Shown here: one piece after another, positions 38,083 through 47,309 of the stretch
Layout: each line of letters starts with the position of its first letter
Position numbering within the stretch: the first letter of the stretch is position 1
Source: Ruegeria halocynthiae
GTDB lineage: Bacteria; Pseudomonadota; Alphaproteobacteria; Rhodobacterales; Rhodobacteraceae
Assembly (NCBI RefSeq): GCF_000743705.1
Contig: NZ_JQEZ01000001.1
Coordinates: forward strand, 736,070 to 800,069
DNA length: 64,000 nt
Direction of reading: 5' to 3'
Notes under the pieces: model-generated
The model's database searches: none
Seen by the model: only the letters and a program-made list of their open reading frames with translations
Told to the model about the DNA's origin: nothing
Program-made: the position numbers and the translations under genes

Positions 38083-39864
38083 ATGTTTCAGTCTTTCAAA
38101 GTAACTGCGCGTCCTGAACAGGGACCTCCAAGGTTGGCCGCGTTGCGGAGCGTCATGGAAGACGAAGGGTTGGACGGGTTTCTGATCCCGCGCGCGGATG
38201 CACATCAGGGTGAATATGTGGCCCCAAGGGATGAACGGTTGGCCTGGCTGACCGGCTTCACCGGGTCCGCCGGGTTTTGCGCCGCGCTTAGGGATGTTGC
38301 GGGCGTGTTTATCGACGGGCGATATCGGACACAGGTCAAGGCGCAGGTCGCGGCCGAATTCACGCCCGTTCCCTGGCCCGAAGTCAGCCTGAGCACTTGG
38401 CTGAAAGAGCATCTGCCCGAGGGCGGAAAAGTGGGCTTTGACCCCTGGCTGCACGCGGCGGGTCAGATTGCCAGCACGCAAAAGGAACTGGCTGGCAGCG
38501 GGATCGAATTGGTGCGCTGTGACAATCTGGTGGACTGGGTGTGGCCGGATCAGCCGGACCCTCCGATGAATCCGGTCAGGGCGCATCCGATTGCCTTCGC
38601 CGGGGAAACGGCCGACAGCAAGATTGCCCGTCTGGCCGACACCGTGCACGAGGCAGGCTGTGCGGCGGCAGTGATCACATTACCGGATTCGATCATGTGG
38701 CTGCTGAACATTCGCGGCTCGGACATCGGGTACAACCCGGTGGCGCATGGCTTTGCCATTCTGCATTCCGACGGGATGGTGGATCTGTTCATGGCCGCCG
38801 AAAAGCTGACTGCGCCTTTGGGTGAACCGGTTCGGGTCCATCCGCCCGAGGGGTTTCTGGAAGCGGTCGCAAGGCTGGATGGCAAAGTTCAGGTAGACCC
38901 GGGATCCTTGCCGCAGGTGGTGGCGGATGTACTGCAGGACCGGATGGTGGATGGCGGCGATCCCTGCGCCCTGCCCAAAGCCTGCAAGAACCCGGCCGAG
39001 ATTGCTGGCAGCGCCGAGGCGCATCTGCGTGACGCAGTGGCCGTGATCGAGACATTGTGCTGGCTGGACGCGCAAGCCCCCGGCAGTTTGACCGAAACGC
39101 AGGTGGTCTCGCAGTTGGAGGAGAACCGGCGCAAGGACAATGCCTTGCAGGATATCTCATTCGATACCATTGCAGGCACCGGGCCAAACGGTGCAATCAT
39201 GCATTACCGCGTGACCGACGAAACCGACAGCCGACTGGAGAACGGGCACATTCTGGTGCTGGACAGCGGCGGGCAATATCTGGACGGCACCACCGACATC
39301 ACCCGCACCATCGCGATCGGAGAGGTCGGCGACGAGGAAAAAGCCTGTTTTACGCGGGTTCTGAAGGGCATGATCAACTTGTCGATGCTGCGCTGGCCCG
39401 CTGGGCTGGCCGGGCGCGATATCGAATGTATCGCACGCGCACCGCTTTGGGCTGCGGGGCAGGATTTCAACCATGGTGTCGGCCACGGCGTTGGCGCGTA
39501 TCTAAGCGTTCATGAAGGTCCGCAACGCTTGTCCAAAGTCAGCCATGTGCCTTTGCAGCCTGGCATGATCCTGTCGAATGAGCCTGGATACTATCGCGAA
39601 GGGGCCTTTGGCATCCGGATCGAGAATCTGGTGGTTGTGCAAGACGCCCCCACCCCACCCGGCGGCGACGCCGAACGCGCGATGCTGAACTGGCGGACGC
39701 TGACCTATGTGCCCATCGACCGCAGGCTGGTCGTGGTCGACATGCTGGCGACGGCGGAACGTGATTGGTTGAACGCTTATCACCGAGACGTTGCGGAAAA
39801 AATCCGCCCAAGGCTGGGCGATCAGGCGCAACTGTGGTTGGATGCCGCAACCGCGCCGATCTGA
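38083..39864 (+). CDS. Xaa-Pro aminopeptidase (M24B, aminopeptidase P family)
   Basis: Product of 593 aa, the long three-domain form. Two creatinase-like N-terminal domains (first starting around LAALRSVMEDEGLDGFLIPRAD) precede the pita-bread catalytic domain. The two-metal site is visible: D and D in LDSGGQYLDGTTDITRT, H in HGVGHGVGAYLSVHE, E in LSNEPGYYREG and E in GIRIENLVVV. It cleaves N-terminal residues before proline. The ATG at 38083 follows AGAGGTATGAG. It is a single gene between cobT and a DUF427 gene. Confidence 0.94.
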   Translation: MFQSFKVTARPEQGPPRLAALRSVMEDEGLDGFLIPRADAHQGEYVAPRDERLAWLTGFTGSAGFCAALRDVAGVFIDGRYRTQVKAQVAAEFTPVPWPEVSLSTWLKEHLPEGGKVGFDPWLHAAGQIASTQKELAGSGIELVRCDNLVDWVWPDQPDPPMNPVRAHPIAFAGETADSKIARLADTVHEAGCAAAVITLPDSIMWLLNIRGSDIGYNPVAHGFAILHSDGMVDLFMAAEKLTAPLGEPVRVHPPEGFLEAVARLDGKVQVDPGSLPQVVADVLQDRMVDGGDPCALPKACKNPAEIAGSAEAHLRDAVAVIETLCWLDAQAPGSLTETQVVSQLEENRRKDNALQDISFDTIAGTGPNGAIMHYRVTDETDSRLENGHILVLDSGGQYLDGTTDITRTIAIGEVGDEEKACFTRVLKGMINLSMLRWPAGLAGRDIECIARAPLWAAGQDFNHGVGHGVGAYLSVHEGPQRLSKVSHVPLQPGMILSNEPGYYREGAFGIRIENLVVVQDAPTPPGGDAERAMLNWRTLTYVPIDRRLVVVDMLATAERDWLNAYHRDVAEKIRPRLGDQAQLWLDAATAPI

Positions 39865-39924
39865 TACCGGACTGTTACAATGTCCGGTCAGACGAGAGGC
39901 CCAGAAGAGGACGAGGGAAAAAAG

Positions 39925-40266
39925 ATGGTTGAGATCACGATTCGCAAAGCACCCGGCAAATGGAGCGTTCGTTCGGGCGGCGCGATTCTGGGCGAAAGCA
40001 CCGGTGCGCTGGAACTGCTGGAAGGTGATCTGGCCCCTGTAATCTATTTCCCCCGCGCGGATATTGCGATGGCGTTTCTGGACGTCACCGACAAGGTCAC
40101 CCATTGCCCGCACAAGGGGGATGCCACGCATTTCTCGATCGTCAACAAATCCTCGGTCACTGAAAACGCCGCGTGGAGCTATGAGGATCCGCTCCCGGCC
40201 ATGGCCGAGATCAAGGGCTATGTCGCCTTCTATCCGGCAGAGTCGGTGAAGGTAGAGCAGATATAA
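39925..40266 (+). CDS. DUF427 domain-containing protein
   Basis: Product of 113 aa. PVIYFPRADIAMAFL, THCPHKGDATHFSI and AAWSYEDPLPAMAEIKGYVAFYP are the recognisable DUF427 core. Structure in the family suggests small-molecule binding, but no reaction is known. The ATG at 39925 follows GAGGGAAAAAAG. It is 60 bp after the aminopeptidase gene and may be co-transcribed with it. Confidence 0.85.
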   Translation: MVEITIRKAPGKWSVRSGGAILGESTGALELLEGDLAPVIYFPRADIAMAFLDVTDKVTHCPHKGDATHFSIVNKSSVTENAAWSYEDPLPAMAEIKGYVAFYPAESVKVEQI

Positions 40267-40384
40267 CGACCGCCAATCGCCAAGACGGCTTTGGTCTCGA
40301 TACTCACACCCTGCTCACGTCTCTGTTGCATGCATGTGAGCCATAAGCGGTGCAATATCGACATGGACACCACCGGAGGATGCC

Positions 40385-41758
40385 ATGTCGATCACGCGCC
40401 GCAGTTTTGCTGGAATGTTGGGGGCCGCCGCAGCCGGTTTGCCCGGTGCGCTTTGGGCGCAGCAGGATCAGGTGCTACAGGCCGTCAGGTCCACCCTGTA
40501 CGGTAGCAATGCGGAATTCGAACAGGGCATGGCCTTTCTGGTGCAACGCGGCAAACCGGACGTGGTGCCCGCCCTGCTGACCGGAATGCGCTATGGTCGG
40601 CGGCGCAGCGATGAGATCGCGCAGGTCATGCGCACACTGACCGGGCAGAACAACCTTGGCACCGATTGGTTCGACTGGATGCTGTGGCAGGAAAAGAACC
40701 CGCAACTGGTTCCGCACCCGTCGCTGATCCCGTTCAAGCGCGAGGTTCTGCTGGGAATCGACAGCAACTTTGACGACTTTCTGCGCCCCGAATACCTGCA
40801 GCGGGACAAGATGAAAATCCGGCTGGAAGAGATCACATGGGGCGGCGTGCGAAAGGATGGCATCCCGTCGCTGGACGATCCGACCCTGATCCCGGCGGCG
40901 CGCGCCAGCTACCTCAAGGACGATGATCTGGTGTTCGGCGTTTCGATCAACGGGGACGAGCGCGCCTATCCGCTGCGGATCATGGGTTGGCACGAGATGT
41001 TCAATGATGTGATCGGCGGGGTGCCGGTGGCGCTGGCCTATTGCACGTTGTGCGGGTCGGGCATCCTGTTTGAAACGCAAGTTGCGGGGCGGCGGAAACC
41101 GCTGATCTTTGGCTCGTCCGGATTCCTGTATCGCTCCAACAAGCTGATGTTCGACCGCGAGACGCATTCACTGTGGAACCAGTATACTGGCAAGCCGGTT
41201 GTTGGCCCCCTGGTCAACAGCGGGATCGCGTTAAATCAGCGTCCGGTGGTCATCACCACCTGGAAAAGCTGGAAGGCGTCACATCCGAAATCAAAGGCTC
41301 TGTCGCTGAAAACAGGGCATCGGCGGAATTATGGGTCGGGTGTGGTTTACCGCGAATACTTCGCCTCGCCCGAATTGATGTTCCCGGCGCTGGTTGATCA
41401 ATCCGCGCATAAGCAAAAGGAATACGTCTTTGCCATTCGCCAATTTGGCGCTGCGCGGGCCTGGCCGTTGAAGGCGTTCGGCAATACGCGCGTGATCAAC
41501 GACGCGATTGCCAACCGGCCTTTGGTTCTGATCGGCAATCCGAACAAGCGCGCGGTGCGGGCGTATGAGCGGGCATCCCACAAGTTCACCGCGTCAGAAG
41601 GGGGGCTGGTTGATCAGGCAGGTCAGAAATGGACCCTGACCGAAGAGGCGCTGATTGGACCAGATGGCACGCAGCTGCCGCGTGTGGCCGGGCATATCTC
41701 ATACTGGTTCGCGTGGGATAATTATCTGGGCGATGCCGCCACGGTATATCCGGGTTAG
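40385..41758 (+). CDS. Tat-exported DUF3179 domain-containing protein
   Basis: Product of 457 aa. The N-terminus has a twin-arginine signal, TRRSFAGMLGAAAAGLPGALWA, with cleavage likely before QQ, so it should fold in the cytoplasm and act in the periplasm. The DUF3179 core shows LRIMGWHEMFNDVIGGVPVALAYCTLCGSG, with paired cysteines possibly binding a metal or cofactor. Function is not known. Its stop codon overlaps the stop of the convergent chloride channel gene in the four bases TTAG (41755-41758). Confidence 0.85.
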   Translation: MSITRRSFAGMLGAAAAGLPGALWAQQDQVLQAVRSTLYGSNAEFEQGMAFLVQRGKPDVVPALLTGMRYGRRRSDEIAQVMRTLTGQNNLGTDWFDWMLWQEKNPQLVPHPSLIPFKREVLLGIDSNFDDFLRPEYLQRDKMKIRLEEITWGGVRKDGIPSLDDPTLIPAARASYLKDDDLVFGVSINGDERAYPLRIMGWHEMFNDVIGGVPVALAYCTLCGSGILFETQVAGRRKPLIFGSSGFLYRSNKLMFDRETHSLWNQYTGKPVVGPLVNSGIALNQRPVVITTWKSWKASHPKSKALSLKTGHRRNYGSGVVYREYFASPELMFPALVDQSAHKQKEYVFAIRQFGAARAWPLKAFGNTRVINDAIANRPLVLIGNPNKRAVRAYERASHKFTASEGGLVDQAGQKWTLTEEALIGPDGTQLPRVAGHISYWFAWDNYLGDAATVYPG

Positions 41759-43440
41759 GAATGCTCCTCGGCGGCAGTGGCCGCCAGTGCGCGGTTATAT
41801 GCCTTAAGGGCGTCGATATGATACAGCGCGCCGACCGGGTTTTCACAGCCGTCTTTGTCAATCACCACGACCGGAATACAGGGGATATCGTCACGGTCAA
41901 AATAGGGCATCGCCGCTTCAAGCGTGGCGCTGGCCTGAACGCATAGTCCCTGTTCGATCAACTCCTGCGCTTCGGCTTTTGTGATTGACCGCGCATCGCC
42001 GATGGGCCGCATCACCGCCCCCGCCCGTAGCATGGCCAGCAGATAGGCCTGCGGCCCCGCAGCAAGATGCACGTTGCGACGCTCTAGCTGGGTCAGGAAG
42101 AACGAGCGGTCTACGAGGCGTGAGGCCAACGCCGTGGACATCGAAACCGAAACCATCACCGCCAGCCCGATCTGCCAGTCTCCGGTCAGCTCGAACACGA
42201 TCAGTGTGGTCGAAATCGGAGCGCCCAGAACGGCGGCGGCCACGGCCCCCATTCCGGCGAAGGCGTAAAGCGTGTGAGTGCCCGACACATCCGGCAGCAG
42301 ACCGGTGGCGATCAGGCCAAAGGCCAGCCCGGTCAGCGCTCCGATCATCAGCGAGGGCGAAAAGACACCGCCCCCCATGCGCCCGCCCATGGTAATGGCC
42401 ACGGCCACTGTTTTGATCACGGCAAACAGGATCGCGGTCGTCAGCACCAGATCACCGGTCAGGGCGCGGATCGTCGTCTCATACCCGACGCCGATGATAT
42501 GCGGAAACCAGATCGCCATCAGACCCAGCATCGCCCCCGAAACAGCCGGGCGCAGCCAGCCCGGCAAGGACAGACGGTTTTGGATATGGCTGCCAATATC
42601 CTCGGCAAAGAAGATCGAGCGCATCAGCAACAAAGATACCAGACCGCAGATCAGACCCAAGATCAGAAAGGCGGGCAATTCCACATAGAATTGCAGCGAG
42701 CCCGGCGTTTCCAGTGCAAATTCGGTAACGTCACCATATGCCAGCCGGTTGATCACCGTGCCCGCGACCGAGGCGATGACGATGGGCGCAAAAGCGTGCA
42801 CGGCGAAATGGCGCAGCACCACCTCAAGCGCGAACAACGCGCCCGCGATGGGGGCGTTGAAACTGGCCGAAACGGCAGCCGCCACAGCACAGCCCAGCAA
42901 GTCACGCCCGGTGATGCCGTCAGCATGGATGCGGTTGCTGACCCAGGTCGAAATCACCCCTGCCATATGAACCACTGGCCCTTCGCGGCCTGTGGACCCG
43001 CCCGTACTGAGAGTGACCAGCGAGGCGAAGAAGGATGCGATCCCGGCTTTGGTTTCCACCCGACCGTCGGTGACGGCGGCCCCCTCGATCACATCCGCGA
43101 CCGAGCGCACACGCCCGTCATCAGTGAATTTGTTCAGAATTACGCCCACAATCAGGCCACCGATGATTGGTGTGATCAGGATCACGATCCAGGGCAGTTT
43201 TTCGGCATGGCTGTGCAGCAGCAGAATGTCTTCGGTGTCATAGACATAAGCCTGAAGCGCCGCGATTGCCTTGCGAAACCCCAGCGCCATGAAACCCGCC
43301 GCGATACCGATGGCCAGCGCAATAAACCAGAACTGAATCTGGCTGGGCCCACGCCGCCGCATCACCCGCCACGCATCCTTCATCGCGGCCAAAGCCTGAT
43401 TAAGCTGATTGCGCAGAACAGTGCGGGTGGATTGGGTCAT
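41755..43440 (-). CDS. CLC-type chloride channel / antiporter with CBS domain region
   Basis: Product of 561 aa. The membrane part (about 30-440) contains STGGSTGREGPVVHM, where the Glu of GREGP corresponds to the gating glutamate of CLC proteins, which favours anion/proton exchange or gated conductance. The last 100 residues (RPIGDARSITKAEAQELIEQG..., IPVVVIDKDG) form a CBS-type regulatory region. GAGGGCCA lies before the ATG. It probably moves chloride or another anion across the inner membrane; transport mode is inferred. Confidence 0.93.
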   Translation of the reverse strand: MTQSTRTVLRNQLNQALAAMKDAWRVMRRRGPSQIQFWFIALAIGIAAGFMALGFRKAIAALQAYVYDTEDILLLHSHAEKLPWIVILITPIIGGLIVGVILNKFTDDGRVRSVADVIEGAAVTDGRVETKAGIASFFASLVTLSTGGSTGREGPVVHMAGVISTWVSNRIHADGITGRDLLGCAVAAAVSASFNAPIAGALFALEVVLRHFAVHAFAPIVIASVAGTVINRLAYGDVTEFALETPGSLQFYVELPAFLILGLICGLVSLLLMRSIFFAEDIGSHIQNRLSLPGWLRPAVSGAMLGLMAIWFPHIIGVGYETTIRALTGDLVLTTAILFAVIKTVAVAITMGGRMGGGVFSPSLMIGALTGLAFGLIATGLLPDVSGTHTLYAFAGMGAVAAAVLGAPISTTLIVFELTGDWQIGLAVMVSVSMSTALASRLVDRSFFLTQLERRNVHLAAGPQAYLLAMLRAGAVMRPIGDARSITKAEAQELIEQGLCVQASATLEAAMPYFDRDDIPCIPVVVIDKDGCENPVGALYHIDALKAYNRALAATAAEEHS

Positions 43441-43521
43441 TGGCCCTCGGGGATCATGTCATACCCTTTTGTAAGCCACGGGGCGCACAGATAAAAGCCG
43501 GATCGCGCGTCTGTGAGCGGG

Positions 43522-45171
43522 TCACGCCCCCAGAAGCGCCCGGGCGGCGGCGCGGGCCTCGTCCGTAATGGTGTCACCGGCGACCATGCGCGCAATCTCA
43601 TCCACGCGGTCCGGGTCGGCCAGCGGGATAACTGTGGACAGGGTCTGGCCGTCCGTGACCTGTTTCTGCACCCGCCAGTGATGTGCCGCACGGGCAGCCA
43701 CCTGAGGGGAATGCGTTACCACCAAGACCTGTCCGCCCTGTGCCAGCGACGCCAGACGTCGCCCGACAGCATCCGCTGTGGCACCGCCCACCCCACGGTC
43801 GATTTCATCAAAGATCATCGTGCGGGCGCTGTCATCTCCGGTCAGACAGACCTTGAGCGCCAGCAGAAAGCGGCTGAGTTCCCCACCCGAGGCGATCTTG
43901 TTCAGCGGACCCGAAGGCGCGCCCGGATTGGTCGCAACAGTAAAGGCCACCGCATCGGTACCTTCGGGGCCCGGCTCGGTGGCGGTGATTTCGGTCTGAA
44001 ACACCGCACGTTCCATTTTCAGCGGCGCCAACTCGGCCATGACGGCCGTGTCCAACTGTCCGGCGGCCTGTTGGCGCAGGGTGCTGAGCTGGGCCGCAGC
44101 GGTATCAAAGGCCACCTGCGCGGCGTCCACGGCAGCACGCTGGTCGGCCAGATCGGCATCGCCTGCCTCAAGCTTGTTCAGCCGGTCCCGCAGCGTGTCG
44201 GCAAACGTGCCCAGATCGTCCGGGGCCACGTCATGTTTGCGGGCCAGTGCACGGATGGCGAACAGGCGTTCCTCGGCCGCTTCCAGTTCTGCCGGGTTGA
44301 AATCCAGCGCCTGAAGGCAGGTTTGCACGCCATCCTGCGCCTCACCCAATTCGATCAGGGCACGGCCAAGTGCGGCGACCGGGGCTTCAAGCTGACCTCC
44401 GGCATTGTCGGAAACCCCTTCCAGCCAGCGCACGGCGTCAGACATCGCCCCTTCGGCCCCGTCACCGCCCAGCAAGGCAAAGGCGCGGGCGACGTCGTCG
44501 CGAATCCGTTCCGCGCCCTGCATCATGCGGCGGCGGGCATCCAGATCGGCGTCCTCACCCGGTTGCGGGTCCAACTGATCCAGCTCTGAAACGGCGTGGC
44601 GCAGGAATTCTTCCTCGGCCCGCATCACGGCAAGGGCAGATTCAGTTTCCGCCAGCGCCTTGCGCGCACGTGACATATCCGTCCATGCGGCCCGCACGGC
44701 TGCAAGGTGTTTCCCTGCCCCGGCGTATTCATCCAGCATCGCACGGTGTCCGCGCGGGTTCAGCAGCCCCCGGTCGTCGTGCTGGCCGTGCAGCTCTACC
44801 AAAGTTTCCGACAGCGCGCGCAGCACCTCGCCCGAGCAGCGACGGTCATTGACCCAAGCGGTCTTGCGCCCCTCGGCTGTGTTGACGCGGCGCAGGATCA
44901 ACTCCCCGCCCCCGGGCAGACCGGCCTCGGCCAGAATCGCGTGGGCTGCGTGATCTTCGGGCAGCTCGAACTCGGCCACCACCTCGCCCTGAGCGGCCCC
45001 CTGACGGACCAATTCGGCCCGCCCGCGCCAGCCCAGCACAAAGCCCAGCGAATCCAGAAGGATCGACTTGCCCGCGCCGGTTTCACCGGTCAACGCGTTC
45101 AAGCCCGGCTGAAACGTCAGTTCCAGCCGGTCAATGATCAGCATGTCGCGGATATCAAGGGCGCGCAGCAT
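43522..45171 (-). CDS. recN: DNA repair protein RecN
   Basis: Product of 549 aa, an SMC-like ATPase. Walker A is GETGAGKS (29-36). Long coiled-coil arms fill the centre. The C-terminal signature and Walker B are seen in ASGGELSRFLLALKV and MIFDEIDRGVGG. It acts early in double-strand break repair. AGGACCCG precedes the start. It follows bamD by 35 bp on the same strand, so they probably share a transcript. I see no clear LexA box in the short gap. Confidence 0.96.
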   Translation of the reverse strand: MLRALDIRDMLIIDRLELTFQPGLNALTGETGAGKSILLDSLGFVLGWRGRAELVRQGAAQGEVVAEFELPEDHAAHAILAEAGLPGGGELILRRVNTAEGRKTAWVNDRRCSGEVLRALSETLVELHGQHDDRGLLNPRGHRAMLDEYAGAGKHLAAVRAAWTDMSRARKALAETESALAVMRAEEEFLRHAVSELDQLDPQPGEDADLDARRRMMQGAERIRDDVARAFALLGGDGAEGAMSDAVRWLEGVSDNAGGQLEAPVAALGRALIELGEAQDGVQTCLQALDFNPAELEAAEERLFAIRALARKHDVAPDDLGTFADTLRDRLNKLEAGDADLADQRAAVDAAQVAFDTAAAQLSTLRQQAAGQLDTAVMAELAPLKMERAVFQTEITATEPGPEGTDAVAFTVATNPGAPSGPLNKIASGGELSRFLLALKVCLTGDDSARTMIFDEIDRGVGGATADAVGRRLASLAQGGQVLVVTHSPQVAARAAHHWRVQKQVTDGQTLSTVIPLADPDRVDEIARMVAGDTITDEARAAARALLGA

Positions 45172-45206
45172 CGGGTCCTAGCGTCCCACGCCATCAACCA
45201 TGGCGA

Positions 45207-46049
45207 TTACAACCACTCACCTTTGAGGGTCTGACGGTAGATCGTGCTGAGCCAGTTGTTGCCACGGCTCTTGAGAGCCAGACCGCGCGAGGTCAGCAGC
45301 GCGTAACCCGCATCGTACCATTCGGTTGATTGGTAGTTATAGCCCAGAATAGCCCCGGCCGACTGTGCCTCATCCACCAGACCCAGCGACAGGTAGGCTT
45401 CGATCAAACGATACAGCGCCTCGGCTGTATGAGTCGTGGTCTGGAAATCTTCGACCACAACACGGAATCGGTTGATCGCGGCAGTATAGTGATCCTGACG
45501 CAGGTAGTAGCGCCCGATCTCCATCTCTTTGCCAGCCAGATGGTCGAAGGCCAGATCGAACTTCAGAACCGCAGAGGTCGCGTATTCGCTGTCAGGATAA
45601 ACCTCGATCACGGTGCGCAACGCTTGCAACGCCTGAAATGTCAGGCCCTGATCGCGCCCGACCTCATCAATCTGGTCATAATAGCTGAGCGCCAGAAGAT
45701 ACTGCGCATAGGCCGCATCTTCATCCGTTGGGTAAAAGTCGATATACCGCTGCGCGGCAGCCCGGCTTTCTTCATAGTTTTCGTCTGCATGGAAAGAAAA
45801 CGCCTGCATGATCAACGCGCGTTTGGCCCAATCGGAATAGGGGTACAGACGTTCAACTTCTGAAAAATACCACGCCGCATCTTCCGAGCGATTCTGTGAA
45901 AGCTCAAACTCGCCACGCGTAAAAATCTGTTCTGGAGTGAACCCATCAAGGTTCTGATTGCGGTCAGCGCCTTTATTTGCGCATGCCGTCAAAGTTGCTG
46001 CCAGAAGAATCGTGCATGCGAATCTGACTGCCGCTTTGGTGCCAACCAT
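45207..46049 (-). CDS. bamD: Outer membrane protein assembly factor BamD (lipoprotein)
   Basis: Product of 280 aa. The signal peptide ends in the lipobox LTAC (Cys23), giving an outer membrane lipoprotein. The body is a series of TPR units (GEFELSQNRSEDAAWYFSEVERLYPYS, YAQYLLALSYYDQIDEVGRDQG) matching BamD/ComL, the essential partner of BamA in beta-barrel insertion. The 126-bp gap to lpxC upstream probably holds its promoter. recN lies downstream. Confidence 0.94.
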   Translation of the reverse strand: MVGTKAAVRFACTILLAATLTACANKGADRNQNLDGFTPEQIFTRGEFELSQNRSEDAAWYFSEVERLYPYSDWAKRALIMQAFSFHADENYEESRAAAQRYIDFYPTDEDAAYAQYLLALSYYDQIDEVGRDQGLTFQALQALRTVIEVYPDSEYATSAVLKFDLAFDHLAGKEMEIGRYYLRQDHYTAAINRFRVVVEDFQTTTHTAEALYRLIEAYLSLGLVDEAQSAGAILGYNYQSTEWYDAGYALLTSRGLALKSRGNNWLSTIYRQTLKGEWL

Positions 46050-46175
46050 TCCGCCTATCCTTGTCGTATTGCTTGACGGGGCGCACCCCGGATTGGGCCT
46101 TGGTCTAGCACATAAAATTCCGGTGCAAAACGTCTTATGCGCCCGCTGGCGGAATTGTCGTCAGAGTTGATCTAA

Positions 46176-47096
46176 TCAGGCAACTTCGGGGATTTCGTCC
46201 AGAACAAGGCCCTGCCCCGGCAGGCGCATGGCCTGTTCCGGTGTACACAGGACCGGACGAACCGCGCCAGGTGTTTCGAACAGCTTGCGCAGAAGGGTGT
46301 TGGTCATCGCGTGACCGGACTTGTCACCGGTAAAGTGGCCCAGAATCGGTCCACCGGCCAGATACAGATCCCCCAGCGCGTCCAGCATCTTGTGGCGCAC
46401 GGCCTCATCCGTGTGGCGGAACCCACCCGGCGTCAGGACTTCATCACCCTGAACAACGACGGCGTTTTCCAGCGTACCGCCCAGGGCCAGACCATTTTCG
46501 CGCATCGCTTCAACGTCTGTGCGACGGCAGAATGTGCGGCAATCGCTGAGCTCGCGCACGAACGAACCGTTGCGCATGTCCAGCGTTTTGGTCTGATTGC
46601 CGATGGCGTTGTCTTCAAAGTCGATGTGGAAGTCGATGATCAGCCCGTCCGCAGGAGCGATCGAAGCACTGGCGCCTTCGCGCGATGCGGTCACAGGCTT
46701 GAGCACTTCGTAAGCCAGAACCGGGCTGGCCTGACGGCGTACGCCCCGGGCCATGATGCCGCGCACGAATTCAATCGACGAACCATCCATGATCGGAACT
46801 TCGGGGCCGTCAATCTCGATCAGTGCGTTATGCACACCACATCCGGCAAGGGCTGCCATGATATGTTCGACCGTCGAAACCTTCACCTTTGCGTCATTCA
46901 CCAGACGGGTGCACAGGGGCGTCCGGTCGACCACGTCGTAGATTGCAGGAATAAGGGCATTGCCCAGCTCAATATCCGTCCGCTTGAACCAGATTCCGTG
47001 ACCGGCGGCTGCCGGTTTCAGGACCATCGTCGCAGGCTTGCCGCTGTGCAGCCCGATGCCTGTGAACGTGACCGGAGATTTGAGCGTATGTTGCAA
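46176..47096 (-). CDS. lpxC: UDP-3-O-acyl-N-acetylglucosamine deacetylase
   Basis: Product of 306 aa from a TTG start at 47096, preceded by GAGGTTCACC. This places the first zinc ligand at H78 in STVEHIMAAL, one off the E. coli H79, and gives the normal length. No ATG fits; an alternative TTG 24 codons upstream would add an atypical extension. LAGCGVHNALIEIDGPEVPIMDGSS and HKMLDALGDLYL...HFTGDKSGH hold the remaining catalytic residues. It performs the committed step of lipid A synthesis. It lies downstream of ftsZ and its terminator. Confidence 0.95.
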   Translation of the reverse strand: MQHTLKSPVTFTGIGLHSGKPATMVLKPAAAGHGIWFKRTDIELGNALIPAIYDVVDRTPLCTRLVNDAKVKVSTVEHIMAALAGCGVHNALIEIDGPEVPIMDGSSIEFVRGIMARGVRRQASPVLAYEVLKPVTASREGASASIAPADGLIIDFHIDFEDNAIGNQTKTLDMRNGSFVRELSDCRTFCRRTDVEAMRENGLALGGTLENAVVVQGDEVLTPGGFRHTDEAVRHKMLDALGDLYLAGGPILGHFTGDKSGHAMTNTLLRKLFETPGAVRPVLCTPEQAMRLPGQGLVLDEIPEVA

Positions 47097-47253
47097 GGTG
47101 AACCTCGGTGAGTGGTGTCCGACCTTTAAGGGCCGTGTTGGACACTCAGTTAAGGAAGCCCGGCGCAAGGCTCAACTCACTCTTTGCAACTGAATGAAAC
47201 ATGAATGTAACAGATCGGCAAAAGCCTGCTTACATCCGGGTAAAGCTTTGTTC

Positions 47254-47286
47254 AAAAAGAAAAAAGGGCCGCCAAAAGGCGACCCC
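47254..47286 (-). terminator. Rho-independent terminator of ftsZ
   Basis: On the minus strand GGGTCGCC-TTTT-GGCGGCCC (47285-47266, one G-T wobble) is followed by TTTTTTCTTTTTG. It lies 24 bp after the ftsZ stop and separates ftsZ from lpxC. Confidence 0.85.
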
Positions 47287-47309
47287 CTACATTCATTTTG
47301 TTACCGCGA

